Positions 1-10,958 of a stretch of 64,000 nt of DNA are shown here, piece after piece. The stretch comes from CAVPUA01 sp963708805. Lineage in GTDB: Bacteria > Actinomycetota > Actinomycetes > Mycobacteriales > Jatrophihabitantaceae. The translations under genes were made by a program, and so were the position numbers. The number at the start of each line of letters is the position of its first letter. The stretch's first letter is position 1. The stretch is from positions 2,914,001 to 2,978,000 of the forward strand of contig CAVPUA010000003.1 of NCBI GenBank assembly GCA_963708805.1. Direction: 5' to 3'. The notes beneath the pieces were generated by a model. That model made no database searches. It saw only the letters and a program-made list of their open reading frames with translations, and was not told the origin of the DNA.

Positions 1-1401
1 GTCGGCGTAGCGGCGCGGCATGCCCTTGGCGCCGAGCCAGTGCTGCACCAGGAACGTCAGGTGGAAGCCGAAGAACGTCAGCCAGAAGTGCAGCTTGCCC
101 AGGCGCTCGTCGAGGTAGCGGCCGGTGTACTTCGGGAACCAGAAGTAGACGCCGGCGTACGCCGCGAACACGATCGTCCCGAAGAGCACGTAGTGGAAGT
201 GGGCGACGACGAAGTAGGAGTCCGACACCTGGAAGTCGAGCGGCGGGCTGGCCAGCAGGACGCCGGTGAGACCACCGAAGAGGAACGTCACCATGAAGCC
301 GACGCTGAACAGCATCGGCGTCTCGAAGGTGACCGCGCCGCGATACATCGACCCGATCCAGTTGAAGAACTTGATACCGGTCGGGACGGCGATGAGGAAG
401 GTCATCACGCTGAAGAAGGGCAGCAGTACCGCGCCGGTGGTGAACATGTGGTGGGCCCACACGGTCAGCGACAGGGCGGCGATCGAGAGCGTCGCGAACA
501 CCATGCCCTTGTAGCCGAACAGCGGCTTTCGGCTGAACACCGGAATGATCTCGGTGACGATGCCGAAGAACGGCAAGGCGATGATGTAGACCTCGGGGTG
601 CCCGAAGAACCAGAACAGGTGCTGCCACAGGATGGCGCCGCCGTTGCCCGAGTCGAACACCGTGGCGCCCAGGTGGCGGTCCGCGTAGAGGACGAGCAGG
701 GCCGCGGTGAGGATCGGGAAGGCCAGCAGCACGAGCAGGCTGGTGACCAGGATGTTCCACGTGAAGATCGGCAGCCGGAACATCGTCATGCCGGGCGCGC
801 GGAGGCAGATGACGGTCGTCACCATGTTGACGCCGCCCAGGATGGTGCCCAGCCCGGAGATGGCCAGGCCGACGATCCACAGGTCGGTGCCGACGCCGGG
901 CGAGTTCAGGCTGCTGTTGAGCGGCGCATAGAGCGTCCAGCCGGCATCGGCGGCGCCCCCCGGGGAGAAGAAGCCCGAGCAGGCCGTCAGCGCGCCGAAC
1001 AGGTAGAGCCAGTAGGAGAAGGCGTTGAGCCGGGGGAACGCCACGTCGGGCGAACCGATCTGCAGCGGCAGGACGAGGTTCGCGAAGGCGAAGACGAGCG
1101 GCGTCGCGAAGAACAGCAGCATGATCGTGCCGTGCATCGTGAAGAGCTGGTTGTACTGCTCCTGCGAGAGGTACTGCAGGCCCGGACGGGCCAGCTCGGC
1201 GCGCATCATCAGCGCCATCACGCCGCCGAGCATGAAGAACAGGAACGACGTGACGAGGTACATCCGACCGATCAGCTTGTGGTCGGTGGTGCGCAACATC
1301 TGCGACAGCAGCGAACCCTTGACGATCTCGTGCGCGGGGAACGGACGCGTCGCGACCGGGATCGGTACAACCTCGGCCGTCGGCTCGGCGGTGGTGGTCA
1401 A
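1..1401 (-). CDS. ctaD: Cytochrome c oxidase subunit I (aa3-type), 3' end outside window
   Basis: Catalytic subunit of the terminal haem-copper oxidase in the plasma membrane, which reduces O2 and pumps protons. The reverse-strand translation shows many membrane helices and the family residues: TMHGTIM (a haem a ligand), GHPEVY (Cu-B His and the His-Tyr crosslink pair), WAHHMF (two Cu-B histidines) and HFHYV (haem ligands). The gene runs off position 1, so about 467 of roughly 550-580 residues are present. I chose the TTG at 1401 because GGGAGG lies about 5 bases upstream. An in-frame ATG at 1443 is possible but has no well-placed ribosome site. No other oxidase subunit is visible on the upstream side. 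Confidence 0.93.
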   Translation of the reverse strand, partial: MTTTAEPTAEVVPIPVATRPFPAHEIVKGSLLSQMLRTTDHKLIGRMYLVTSFLFFMLGGVMALMMRAELARPGLQYLSQEQYNQLFTMHGTIMLLFFATPLVFAFANLVLPLQIGSPDVAFPRLNAFSYWLYLFGALTACSGFFSPGGAADAGWTLYAPLNSSLNSPGVGTDLWIVGLAISGLGTILGGVNMVTTVICLRAPGMTMFRLPIFTWNILVTSLLVLLAFPILTAALLVLYADRHLGATVFDSGNGGAILWQHLFWFFGHPEVYIIALPFFGIVTEIIPVFSRKPLFGYKGMVFATLSIAALSLTVWAHHMFTTGAVLLPFFSVMTFLIAVPTGIKFFNWIGSMYRGAVTFETPMLFSVGFMVTFLFGGLTGVLLASPPLDFQVSDSYFVVAHFHYVLFGTIVFAAYAGVYFWFPKYTGRYLDERLGKLHFWLTFFGFHLTFLVQHWLGAKGMPRRYAD

Positions 1402-1497
1402 ACGTGCCTCCCGCTCGGGTCTCACTGCTCGTACCGCGGACATGTGGGCCGAGTAGAACTCAGCCCCTCGAAGAATAGACAGTGCCTGTGACGGATG

Positions 1498-1523
1498 GTG
1501 CACCGGCCCGCGGGTCGGTGCAC
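1498..1523 (-). terminator. GC-rich inverted repeat after the NTF2-like gene
   Basis: GTGCACCG (1498-1505) pairs perfectly with CGGTGCAC (1516-1523), and the loop is itself partly self-complementary (CCCGCGGG). It lies between the end of the NTF2-like gene and the start of ctaD on the same strand. There is no T-run, so terminator activity is only a guess. Confidence 0.3.
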
Positions 1524-1562
1524 TCCGAACCCCTCGACCGTCCTCGGCCCATGGGCCGAATG

Positions 1563-2066
1563 TCAGGTTTGCGAGCGCAACCGGGCCATGCCGTTGACGA
1601 ACGGAGGCAGGCCCGGGGCCTGCCCGTCGATCTGCGCCTCGCGGAGCCGGAAGCGCCAGACACCGTCCGTCCCCCGCTCGAGCTGGTCGAGATAGCGGCC
1701 GAAGACCCGCTGCACCGGCCGGCCCTCGTGCTCCATCAGGACGGTGAGGTAGGACACGCACGTCGCGGTGTCGCCGTCGACGTCGATCAGCGGCTCGATC
1801 AGCCCGTGCTGGTGGAACAGGTACGGACGGCGGGTGTGCTCGGCGATGAACGCCCGCAGCGCCGGGCGCCCGGTGACGTCCAGGGCGGTGTGGGTCGTGT
1901 GCCGGCCGTGCGCGAAGAAGCGGCCGTCCTCGGTGAAACAGTCCACCCAGGCGGCCTCCTCGCCGGCGTCGATGCTGTGGCCGTAGCGGTAGAGGGTGCG
2001 CAGGACGCCCCGCTCGTCCTCGAGCAGTCGCAGTCGGCGCAGGACATCGGCAAGATCATCGGTCAC
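1563..2066 (-). CDS. SnoaL/NTF2-like domain protein
   Basis: A 167-residue cone-shaped NTF2-superfamily protein. The N-terminal helices (LRRLRLLEDERGVLRTLYRYG) lead into SIDAGEEAAWVDCFTEDGRF, the classic SnoaL_4 pattern, followed by beta strands ending VWRFRLREAQIDGQAPG. Relatives are polyketide cyclases, dehydratases, ring-hydroxylating dioxygenase small subunits or simple ligand-binding proteins, and the sequence does not decide between them. It starts with GTG at 2066 and is divergent from the E1 gene across about 95 bases, so the two may share a control region. Confidence 0.8.
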   Translation of the reverse strand: MTDDLADVLRRLRLLEDERGVLRTLYRYGHSIDAGEEAAWVDCFTEDGRFFAHGRHTTHTALDVTGRPALRAFIAEHTRRPYLFHQHGLIEPLIDVDGDTATCVSYLTVLMEHEGRPVQRVFGRYLDQLERGTDGVWRFRLREAQIDGQAPGLPPFVNGMARLRSQT

Positions 2067-2161
2067 CGGTCGGACGTTAGCCGCTGCGATCGAGGTAGGA
2101 CAGTGCGCCGGCGATCCGGGCGAGCGCGGCCCGCTCCTGCGCTTGGACGTTGAGGAGCATC

Positions 2162-4327
<2,166 letters not shown>

Positions 4328-4334
4328 TCGGCAG

Positions 4335-4883
4335 TCAGTCGCGCTCGACGCCGCGGTGGCTGTAGCTGTCGCGGACGTGGTCGACGAATCCCTCGATCAG
4401 GCTCGCGACCTTGTTGGCCCGCGGCGAGTCGGTGGCGCTGGAGCGGGGACGCGTGGGCGCGAGCTGTTCGGCCCCGCGCACATCAGCGCCCAGCTCGGCC
4501 AGGTGACTGGCGTCGACACGTTGTTCGAGCGTCGCGAAGATCGCGTCCTGGTCGAGCACGTGGTCGGCGAAGGCCGTCGACACGTCGTCCCAGACCGAGA
4601 TGAGGACGGGCGGCGTCAGCTCGTCGGACTCGAGTTCCTTCAAGTGTTGTTCGATCGCGCGGTCGCGGGTGAACTGCTGCTCGGCGATGTCGTCGCCGTC
4701 GGTCACGTGCTCGCGGATCAGCGGGTGCAGGTACTGCTCCTCGGCGACGAAGTGCCGCACCAACATCATCACGAGTTGGGCCCGCTCGGCGGCGTCATCG
4801 GTCGGCGCCGGATCGGCCAGCGCCTCGGCGATCGCCTGGTGATCGCTGCGCAGGCTGTCGAGGATGGACTGGGATTCGGTCAC
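4335..4883 (-). CDS. Hemerythrin/HHE-domain protein
   Basis: A 182-residue predominantly helical protein with the spaced His and Glu residues of a di-iron hemerythrin-like domain: SDHQAI near the start, VRHFVAEEQYLHPLI in the middle, EQHLKELE and FADHVLDQDAIF later. Family roles include O2/NO sensing, iron handling and stress protection. The GTG at 4883 follows GGAGG by 8 bases. It overlaps the stop of the hydroxyacid oxidase by 4 bases (GTGA), so the two are probably translated together. The end is convergent with, and only 7 bases from, the E1 gene. Confidence 0.85.
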   Translation of the reverse strand: MTESQSILDSLRSDHQAIAEALADPAPTDDAAERAQLVMMLVRHFVAEEQYLHPLIREHVTDGDDIAEQQFTRDRAIEQHLKELESDELTPPVLISVWDDVSTAFADHVLDQDAIFATLEQRVDASHLAELGADVRGAEQLAPTRPRSSATDSPRANKVASLIEGFVDHVRDSYSHRGVERD

Positions 4884-6083
4884 GAGCGGTTCCTCCCGAT
4901 TTCGTGGTGAGTCCTGTCGATCACCCTAACCAGGTCATCGGGTGCCAACTCAGCCGGACGACGGTGGCCGGAGAGCGCCATGGCCAGGTCGTAGTCGGCC
5001 AGCAGCGTCCGCAGCACATGCCGGACGCCGTCCGGCCCGCCGTGGGCCAGGCCGTACACCCAGGGCCGGCCGACGAGCACGGAGTCCGCCCCCAGCGCGA
5101 GCGCCTTGAGCACGTCTGAGCCGGTGCGTACTCCGGAGTCGAACAGGACCGCCAGCCGATCACCGACCGCATCGGCGATCGTCGGCAGGGCGGTCAGCGA
5201 ACCGATCGCGCCGTCGACCTGCCGACCGCCGTGGTTGGACACGACCACTCCTTGAACGCCCGCGTCGGCCGCCCGACGGGCATCCTCGACGTGCTGGATG
5301 CCCTTGAGCACGATCGGGCCGTCCCAGTGTTCGCGGATGAAGGCCAGCTGGTCCCAGGTGTGATCGGTGCCGCTGAAGGTCGGGAACCATTTCAGCAGCG
5401 CCGCCGGAAGATCCTCGTGCGGCGGCTTGGCCAGGCCCGCGAGGAAGGCCGGGTCGGAGAAGTAGACGGCCAGGCCGGTGCCCTGGAGGAAGGGCAGATA
5501 GGCCCGGTCGAGGTCGGCTGGGCGCCAGCCGAGCATCCAGGTGTCGAGTGTCAGGACGAGCGTCGAGAAGCCGGCCGCCTTGGCGCGGTCCAGGAAGCTC
5601 ACGCACACGTCGGGGTCGTTGGGCCAGTAGAGCTGGTACCAGCGCGAGCCACCGCCGTTGGCCGCGGCGACCTCCTCGATCGTGTACGAGGAGGCCGTCG
5701 ACATGACAAGCGTCAGCCCGAGCTCGGCCGCCGCTCGCGCCGAGGCCAACTCGCCATCGGGATGCACGATCGACTGGACACCGACGGGCGCCAGCATGAT
5801 CGGCGCCGCCATCGACGGTTCCGAGCACCGTCACCGCATGGTCGCGGTTGGTCGCGTCGGTCAGCATCCGCGGGACGATGCGCCAGTCCTCGAAGGCCGC
5901 CCGGTTCGCCCGCGCGGTCGCCCCGGAGCCGGCCGATCCCGCGACGTAGCCGAACGCCTCGGGCGACATCACCGTCTCGGCTCGAGCCTCGAGAGCGGTG
6001 AGGTCGGTGGTGCACGGTGGCCGCGCCCCGCCCATCCCCTGCAGGTAGATCTCGGCGGCATAGGTTGAGAAGGGAGTGCTCAT
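4880..6083 (-). CDS. FMN-dependent alpha-hydroxyacid oxidase/lactate 2-monooxygenase-like, one frameshift
   Basis: Flavin enzyme oxidising an L-2-hydroxyacid such as lactate. The first frame (from 6083) gives AEIYLQGMGG, SPEAFGYVAGSAGSGATARANR and the IVPRML strand. The second frame (from about 5817) gives APIMLAPVGVQSIVHPDGE, STASSYTIEEVA, YQLYWPNDPDV, VLKGIQHVEDARRA, the active-site loop VVVSNHGGRQVDG and the phosphate-binding DSGVRTGSD...GRPWVYGLAHGG. The joined protein is about 400 residues, matching lactate 2-monooxygenase-type members. The frames join if one G is removed from GGAACCGTCGATGG near 5812-5820. No in-frame stops are otherwise seen, so I treat it as one functional gene with a probable sequence error. 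It is followed by the hemerythrin gene with a 4-base overlap. Confidence 0.85.
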
Positions 6084-6141
6084 GGGCCGACTGTGCCACC
6101 TAGGTCGCAGCGAGTCAGCGGCCGGACGAGAGGACGAACCG

Positions 6142-6600
6142 ATGGCTCAACGCCGAGGACGCAAGATCGCGATGACGCCGGACGAAGTCGACGAGTTCCT
6201 GGCCGCGGAGCGGACGTGCCGCGTCGCGTCGGTCGGCCCGTCCGGACCCCACGTCACGCCGCTGTGGTTCGTGTGGCACGACGGTGCGCTCTGGCTGTAC
6301 TCGCTGACCCGCAGCCAGCGCTGGGCCGACATCGTCCGGACGCCGCGGGTGGCCATCGTGATCGACACCGGGCACGACTATCTCGAGCTTCGCGGCGTCG
6401 AGAGTCAGCGGCGATGCCGAGGTGGTCGGCGCGGCACCGAGCGGTCGGGCGGCGTCGACGAGCGGCTGGCCGAGGTCGAGCGGCTGTTCGCCCGCAAGTA
6501 CACCGGCCAGGACGAGCTCTATCTCGACGGCCGGCACGGCTGGCTGCGGGTGACGGCCACCGAACTGCGCAGCTGGGACTTCCGCAAGATCGCGACCTGA
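6142..6600 (+). CDS. Pyridoxamine 5'-phosphate oxidase-like FMN/F420-binding protein
   Basis: About 153 residues with a split-barrel flavin-binding fold. MTPDEVDEFLAAERTCRVAS and HVTPLWFVWHDGALWLYS are followed by RTPRVAIVIDTGHDYLELRGV and the C-terminal RLFARKYTG...WLRVTATELRSWDF. The family includes FMN and F420 oxidoreductases and haem-binding relatives. The ATG at 6142 follows GAGAGGA by about 8 bases. Residues about 87-102 read as Arg-rich nonsense (QRRCRGGRRG). Shifting frame across about 6402-6450 gives a family-like VSGDAEVVGAAPSGR, which points to two compensating indels. It is divergent from the hydroxyacid oxidase across 58 bases. Confidence 0.8.
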   Translation: MAQRRGRKIAMTPDEVDEFLAAERTCRVASVGPSGPHVTPLWFVWHDGALWLYSLTRSQRWADIVRTPRVAIVIDTGHDYLELRGVESQRRCRGGRRGTERSGGVDERLAEVERLFARKYTGQDELYLDGRHGWLRVTATELRSWDFRKIAT

Positions 6601-6645
6601 CCATTCGTCGGCGCAGAAGCTCGGCGCGGAAGCTCCAGGCAGACA

Positions 6646-6675
6646 CCGGCGCGCGAGCGGTTGCTCGCGCGCCGG
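6646..6675. terminator. Perfect 13-bp hairpin between convergent genes
   Basis: CCGGCGCGCGAGC (6646-6658) and its exact reverse complement (6663-6675) flank a 4-base loop GGTT. It sits between the convergent flavoprotein (ends 6600) and the small membrane protein (ends 6709), so it could stop transcription from both sides, although there is no T-tract. Confidence 0.6.
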
Positions 6676-6708
6676 CAAATGGACGAGGGTTCGGTGCGAA
6701 CAGTTCGA

Positions 6709-6852
6709 TCAGGCCCGCGTGTGCGAACCGCGACGGACGAACAACCACAGGACGGCGACGATCACCAGGAACCAGAGGAACGGATGGACCGTCAACCCCA
6801 GCACAGCGGCGATAACGACGATGACGGCGGCGATCAGGATGTCTGTCAACAT
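6709..6852 (-). CDS. Small hydrophobic membrane protein, 47 residues
   Basis: The reverse strand encodes 47 residues: MLTDILIAAVIVVIAAVLGL, then a short TVHP turn, then FLWFLVIVAVLWLFVRR and a polar tail ending HTRA. This is two predicted membrane segments with a positively charged end, a layout common among tiny hypothetical proteins of actinobacteria with no known function. Codon use (strong G/C at third positions) fits coding DNA. It follows the hydrolase gene on the same strand by 47 bases. Confidence 0.6.
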   Translation of the reverse strand: MLTDILIAAVIVVIAAVLGLTVHPFLWFLVIVAVLWLFVRRGSHTRA

Positions 6853-6899
6853 GCGAGGTACGTACCCGCTGCAGCGACATATCTATCTCGTAAAGTGTG

Positions 6900-7793
6900 T
6901 CACAGGTAAAGTGCGATGACCGAGGCGACGATGTCCGGCGCCTCGCGGGCGACGAAGTGGCCGACGCGCTCGATCTCGACCCGCTTGTAGGACCCCGCGA
7001 ACATGTCGCCGTTGCTGCGACTCTCGGCGACGATCTCGCACTGGTCGTCCAGTCCGAAGAGGAACGTCGTCGGCACGGTGATCTTCGGCCACTCGTCCAG
7101 ACGGGCCTGGTCGTCGACATAGCGAGCCGCCCCCGGCGCGATGCCACTGCGATGGCGGAAGTAGTGCACGACGTGGTCGACGAACTGGTCGTTGGCCAGG
7201 TCACGATCCAGCTGTTCGGCCGCCTCGCGCATCAGGCGGAACCGCGGCGACCAGGTGACGTAGGCGTGGTCGACCAGATCGAACGGATCGGACCGGAACG
7301 CCGCCTCACCCTGTTCGGTGCACAGCCACCACCGATACCACCCGGCGCGCGCGTGATCGAAACGCTCGATCGCGCTCAGCCGCTGCATCGGGCCGTAGGC
7401 GGTCGAGAGCGTGACGAGGCCAGTGAGCCGGTGTGGCGCGAGCACGGCCACCGCGTGCGCGGCTCGGGCGCCCCAATCGTGCCCGACGAGCAGGAACCGA
7501 TCGAGGCCGAGCGCGTCGGCCAGGTCGAGTACGTCCCGGGCCAGAGCCGCGACCTGGGCCCCGCCGGCCGTCTCGATGTCGATCACGCGCGACGCGCCGA
7601 ACCCGCGCAGGTAGGGCCGGATCGCGCGAGCGCCCGGCGGCAGGGCGGCCACGACGTCGTCCCAGCTCGAGGCGTTGTCGGGGAAGCCGTGCAGCAGGAC
7701 GACCGGAGTTCCGTCCCGAGGCCCGTCGTCGAGGTATGCGATCACGGTGGTCTCGGTGCGGATCGTCAGCACGTCGGGCGGCGTGTCGGTCAT
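6900..7793 (-). CDS. Alpha/beta hydrolase, epoxide hydrolase/haloalkane dehalogenase-like
   Basis: A 297-residue alpha/beta-hydrolase. The oxyanion region is VVLLHGFPDNASSWDDV, and the nucleophile elbow LVGHDWGA carries Asp rather than Ser. This is typical of epoxide hydrolases and haloalkane dehalogenases, which form an alkyl-enzyme ester. The acid residue is expected in FLFGLDDQ and the catalytic His is VGHFVAREAP. No signal peptide is seen, so it is cytoplasmic. The natural substrate is unknown; the context (an exporter upstream) gives only a weak hint of detoxification. Confidence 0.85.
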   Translation of the reverse strand: MTDTPPDVLTIRTETTVIAYLDDGPRDGTPVVLLHGFPDNASSWDDVVAALPPGARAIRPYLRGFGASRVIDIETAGGAQVAALARDVLDLADALGLDRFLLVGHDWGARAAHAVAVLAPHRLTGLVTLSTAYGPMQRLSAIERFDHARAGWYRWWLCTEQGEAAFRSDPFDLVDHAYVTWSPRFRLMREAAEQLDRDLANDQFVDHVVHYFRHRSGIAPGAARYVDDQARLDEWPKITVPTTFLFGLDDQCEIVAESRSNGDMFAGSYKRVEIERVGHFVAREAPDIVASVIALYL

Positions 7794-7814
7794 CGCCGCT
7801 CATTCTGCCCCAGA

Positions 7815-9260
7815 TCAGGTGTGCTCGGGATCGCGCAGGACGAACAGGGCGACGCCGATCGCCGCCGCCATGAGCGCGGCCGCGACGACGAAGGCGAGGT
7901 GGTAACCGCTGGTCAGCGCCGCGGCCGAGGCGTGGCCGGTGGCGAGCAGGTGACTTGTGCGCGACGTCGACAGGGTCGCGAGGACGGCCAGGCCGAGTGC
8001 TCCCCCGACCTGCGCGGTGGTGTTCACGAGCCCGGAGACCAGTCCCGCGTCCTCCGGCGTCGCGCCCGACATCGCGAGCGTCATCAACGCCGGAAAGCAG
8101 ACCCCGGCCCCGGTGCCGAGAAGGATCGTCACGGGCAGGATGTCGACGACGTAGCTGCCGTCCGCGGGGGCGTGAGCGAACCAGAGCAGGCCGAGGGTGA
8201 TGAGCACCAAGCCCGGAACGAGGGTGCGGCGAGCCCCGAACCGGGTCACCAGCCGCTCGCAGTAACGCACCGAGAGGGTGCCCATGATCAATGTGACCGG
8301 CAGGAACGCGAGACCGATCTGCAGGGCGTCGTAGTGCAGCACCCGCTGCAGGTACAACGCGCCGAGGAAGAAGATGCCGAACATCCCGGCGGCGCCGATG
8401 ATCTGGATGGCGTTGGCGCCGGTCAGGTTGCGCGAGCCGAAGATGCGCAGCGGCATCAGCGGCCGGGCGGCGCTCGCCTCGCGAGCGACGAACCCCGCCA
8501 AGAGCGCGAGCGCCAGCGCACCGAAGCCGAGGGTGGAGCCCGCCGTCCAGCCGTCCTCGGCCGCGGGCTTGACGATCGTGAACACGCCGACCATCAGCGC
8601 AGCGGTGATCAGTAATGCTCCGGGAACGTCCGCTCCGCCCCGCATCCCGATGCCATCGTCGCGATCGACCAGTCGATGGGCCAGCAGCACCGTGATCAGG
8701 CCGATGGGCAGGTTGACGAAGAAGATCCAGTGCCAGTCGAGTGCCTCGGTAAGGATGCCGCCGGCGAGCAGGCCCACCGCACCGCCGGCCGACGCGACGA
8801 AGGCGAAGACGCCGATGGCCTTGGCCTGGTCCCGCGGCTCGGGGAACATCGCGACAATCATGCCCAGGATCACCGAAGACGTCATCGCGCCGCCGATGCC
8901 CTGCACGAACCGGGCGGCGACGAGCAACTGCTGGTCGCCGGCGAGTCCGCACGCGAGTGATGCCGCGCTGAACACCACGAGGCCGATCAGGAACATCCGG
9001 CGACGCCCGAGCAGGTCACCGAGTCGGCCGCACAGCAGCAACAGGCCGCCGAAGGCGATCAGGTAGGCGTTGACGACCCAGGCCAATCCCGATGGTGAGA
9101 ACCCGAGGTCGTCCTGGATCGAGGGCAGCGCGACGTTCACGACGGTCGCGTCGAGCACGATCATCAACATGCCGACGCACAGAACGTACAGAGCGATCCA
9201 GCGCTGCTTCGTGCTGACGGCTATCGGCGAAACGGCCAACTCGATCATGATGAAACCCAT
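7815..9260 (-). CDS. MFS multidrug exporter, DHA2 (EmrB/QacA) type
   Basis: A 481-residue drug/proton antiporter with about 14 predicted membrane helices. Helix 1 contains LDATVVNVALPSIQDDLGF (motif D1, LDxTVxNVALP), followed by the motif A region GRLGDLLGRRRMFLIG and the motif C-like SSVILGMIVAMFPEPRDQAKAIG. The annotated ATG is 9260; an ATG at 9248 starting MIELAV is equally possible, and neither has a clear ribosome site. It ends 21 bases before the epoxide-hydrolase-like gene on the same strand. Substrate unknown. Confidence 0.88.
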   Translation of the reverse strand: MGFIMIELAVSPIAVSTKQRWIALYVLCVGMLMIVLDATVVNVALPSIQDDLGFSPSGLAWVVNAYLIAFGGLLLLCGRLGDLLGRRRMFLIGLVVFSAASLACGLAGDQQLLVAARFVQGIGGAMTSSVILGMIVAMFPEPRDQAKAIGVFAFVASAGGAVGLLAGGILTEALDWHWIFFVNLPIGLITVLLAHRLVDRDDGIGMRGGADVPGALLITAALMVGVFTIVKPAAEDGWTAGSTLGFGALALALLAGFVAREASAARPLMPLRIFGSRNLTGANAIQIIGAAGMFGIFFLGALYLQRVLHYDALQIGLAFLPVTLIMGTLSVRYCERLVTRFGARRTLVPGLVLITLGLLWFAHAPADGSYVVDILPVTILLGTGAGVCFPALMTLAMSGATPEDAGLVSGLVNTTAQVGGALGLAVLATLSTSRTSHLLATGHASAAALTSGYHLAFVVAAALMAAAIGVALFVLRDPEHT

Positions 9261-9314
9261 CGCGAGGCAATAGTTAAGTGACTGCCTAAGTATTGCTCGT
9301 GGGCTTCGCCGATG

Positions 9315-10577
9315 TCAAAGGGCCGCGCGCCTCTGCTCCAGGAATTGACGCTCGACGTCGTTGTCGGCCAGCAGGATCGCCTCGCCGAACGCGTCCCGCG
9401 CCTCGTCGACCCGGCCCAGCCGCTCGAGGAACTGCGCGCGGGACGAGGCCAGGTAGTGATAGGTCGCGAGCTGCGGCTCGTCCGCCAGGTGCGCGAGTTC
9501 GGCCAGGCCGGCCGCGGGCCCGCGCGCGAAGCCCACGGCGACCGCGCGGTTGAGGGCGACGACCGGCGAGGGCCAGACCAGCACGAGCACGTCGTAGAGA
9601 CCGACGATCTCGGCCCAGTCGGTGTCGTCCCAGGACGGCGCTTCGGCGTGTACGGCGGCGATGGCGGCCTGCAGCGCGAAACGGCCGGGAGGCCGGACGG
9701 CGAGCGCCCGGCGGACCAGACCGATGCCCTCGGCGATCTCGGCGTGATTCCACTGAGAGCGGTCTTGGTCGGCCAGCAGTTGCAGCTGGCCGGTGCTGTC
9801 GACCCGGGTCGGCCGCCGCGCATCGGTGAGCAGGACGAGCGCGAGCAGGCCGGTCACATCTCCGTTCTCGGGCAGCAACTGGTGCAGCATGCGGGCCAGC
9901 TCGAGGGCCCGCTCGACGAGATCGCGCCGCACCAGGTCAGCGCCCGCCGGCGCGGTGTGGCCGGTGGTGAACAGCAGGTGGACGACGGTGAGCACGGCGT
10001 CGATGCGCTCGGGCAACTCGGCCGCCGACGGCACGCGGAACGGGATGCGCGCCGTGGCGATCTTCTTCTTCGCGCGGGTGATGCGCGCCGCCATCGTCGG
10101 CTCGCTGACCAGGAACGCCCGCGCCACGTCCGGTGTCGCCAGTCCGCAGAGCAGGCGGAGGGTCAGCGCGACCTGCGCTTCGGGCGACAGGGCCGGGTGG
10201 CAGCACGTGCAGATCAGGCGCAGCCGGTCGTCCGGGATCTCGTCCACCGCGGGCTCCGAAGCGGGCTCGACCTCGTCCTCGACCAACAACGGAATGTTCT
10301 TGCGCCACAGCGCATTGCGGCGCATCACGTCCAGAGCGCGATTGCGAGCGGCCGTCGTCAACCAGGCGCCCGGCTTCGACGGAACGCCCCTTGTCGCCCA
10401 GGTCGACAACGCCTGGGCATAGGCGTCCTGGACGCACTCCTCGGCCACGTCGAGATCGCGGGTGACGCGCACCGTCGCGGCGAGGACGTAGCCCCACTCG
10501 TGACGGTGCGCGTCCGCGACGGCGGCCGCGACCTCAGCGGTCAGCGAACACCATGATCGGCCGTACTTCGACACCAC
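9315..10577 (-). CDS. RNA polymerase ECF sigma factor, ECF42-like with TPR extension
   Basis: A 420-residue sigma factor. Region 2 lies at about 25-90 (LDVAEECVQDAYAQALSTW, AWLTTAARNRALDVMRR) and region 4 at about 125-180 (ALTLRLLCGLATPDVARAFLV). A long helical extension of about 220 residues follows, with TPR-like pairs (AVALNRAVAVGFARGPAAGL, LGRVDEARDAFGEAILLADN). Length, extension and the adjacent DGPF gene match the ECF42 group, which lacks a classical anti-sigma factor. The only usable start codons are GTG at 10577/10574, giving a 44-base overlap with the DGPF gene and so likely coupled translation. Confidence 0.9.
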   Translation of the reverse strand: MVSKYGRSWCSLTAEVAAAVADAHRHEWGYVLAATVRVTRDLDVAEECVQDAYAQALSTWATRGVPSKPGAWLTTAARNRALDVMRRNALWRKNIPLLVEDEVEPASEPAVDEIPDDRLRLICTCCHPALSPEAQVALTLRLLCGLATPDVARAFLVSEPTMAARITRAKKKIATARIPFRVPSAAELPERIDAVLTVVHLLFTTGHTAPAGADLVRRDLVERALELARMLHQLLPENGDVTGLLALVLLTDARRPTRVDSTGQLQLLADQDRSQWNHAEIAEGIGLVRRALAVRPPGRFALQAAIAAVHAEAPSWDDTDWAEIVGLYDVLVLVWPSPVVALNRAVAVGFARGPAAGLAELAHLADEPQLATYHYLASSRAQFLERLGRVDEARDAFGEAILLADNDVERQFLEQRRAAL

Positions 10578-10875
10578 CGTTGATGACCGGGATGTCCTTG
10601 GCGATGGCGATGGCGTCGTCCAGATCGGCCGCCTCGACGAGGTAGTAACCGCCGAGGACCTCTTTCGTCTCGACGAACGGTCCGTCGGTCACGGCGTCAT
10701 TGCCACGGATGCTCGTCGCGGTGCCGCTGGGCTGCAGCGCCTCGCCACCGACGATCGCGGACCCGTGCTTGGCGGCGAAGTCGTTGTGGCCGGTCATGAT
10801 CGCGCCGGTCTGGGCCTCGGTCGCACTGGCCCAGGCGCTCTCGTCGTCATAGATGAGGATCAAGTACTGCGACAT
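10534..10875 (-). CDS. YCII-related DGPF-domain protein
   Basis: A 113-residue ferredoxin-like-fold protein: MSQYLILIYDDESAW, then the signature TDGPFVETKEVLGGYYLVEA and a C-terminal strand VEVRPIMVF. DGPF proteins are the standard genomic partners of ECF42-type sigma factors and are thought to take part in their signalling or be their output. The gene overlaps the sigma gene's start by 44 bases. The ATG at 10875 is preceded by AGGGACG. Confidence 0.88.
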   Translation of the reverse strand: MSQYLILIYDDESAWASATEAQTGAIMTGHNDFAAKHGSAIVGGEALQPSGTATSIRGNDAVTDGPFVETKEVLGGYYLVEAADLDDAIAIAKDIPVINGGVEVRPIMVFADR

Positions 10876-10958
10876 GTCGTGCGTCCCTTCGTGATGACCC
10901 GCCTTTCGGGCCCTTCACCTAAGCCGACGAACAACTGCTCGCGCAATCGACAGCCGGG

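Noticed and set aside
40..1491. Long open frames opposite ctaD, E1, kdpB, kdpA and DHA2 genes
   Set aside because: They are Arg/His/Glu/Asp-rich or low-complexity translations of the wrong strand, produced by high GC, and lack conserved motifs; the opposite frames have clear ones.
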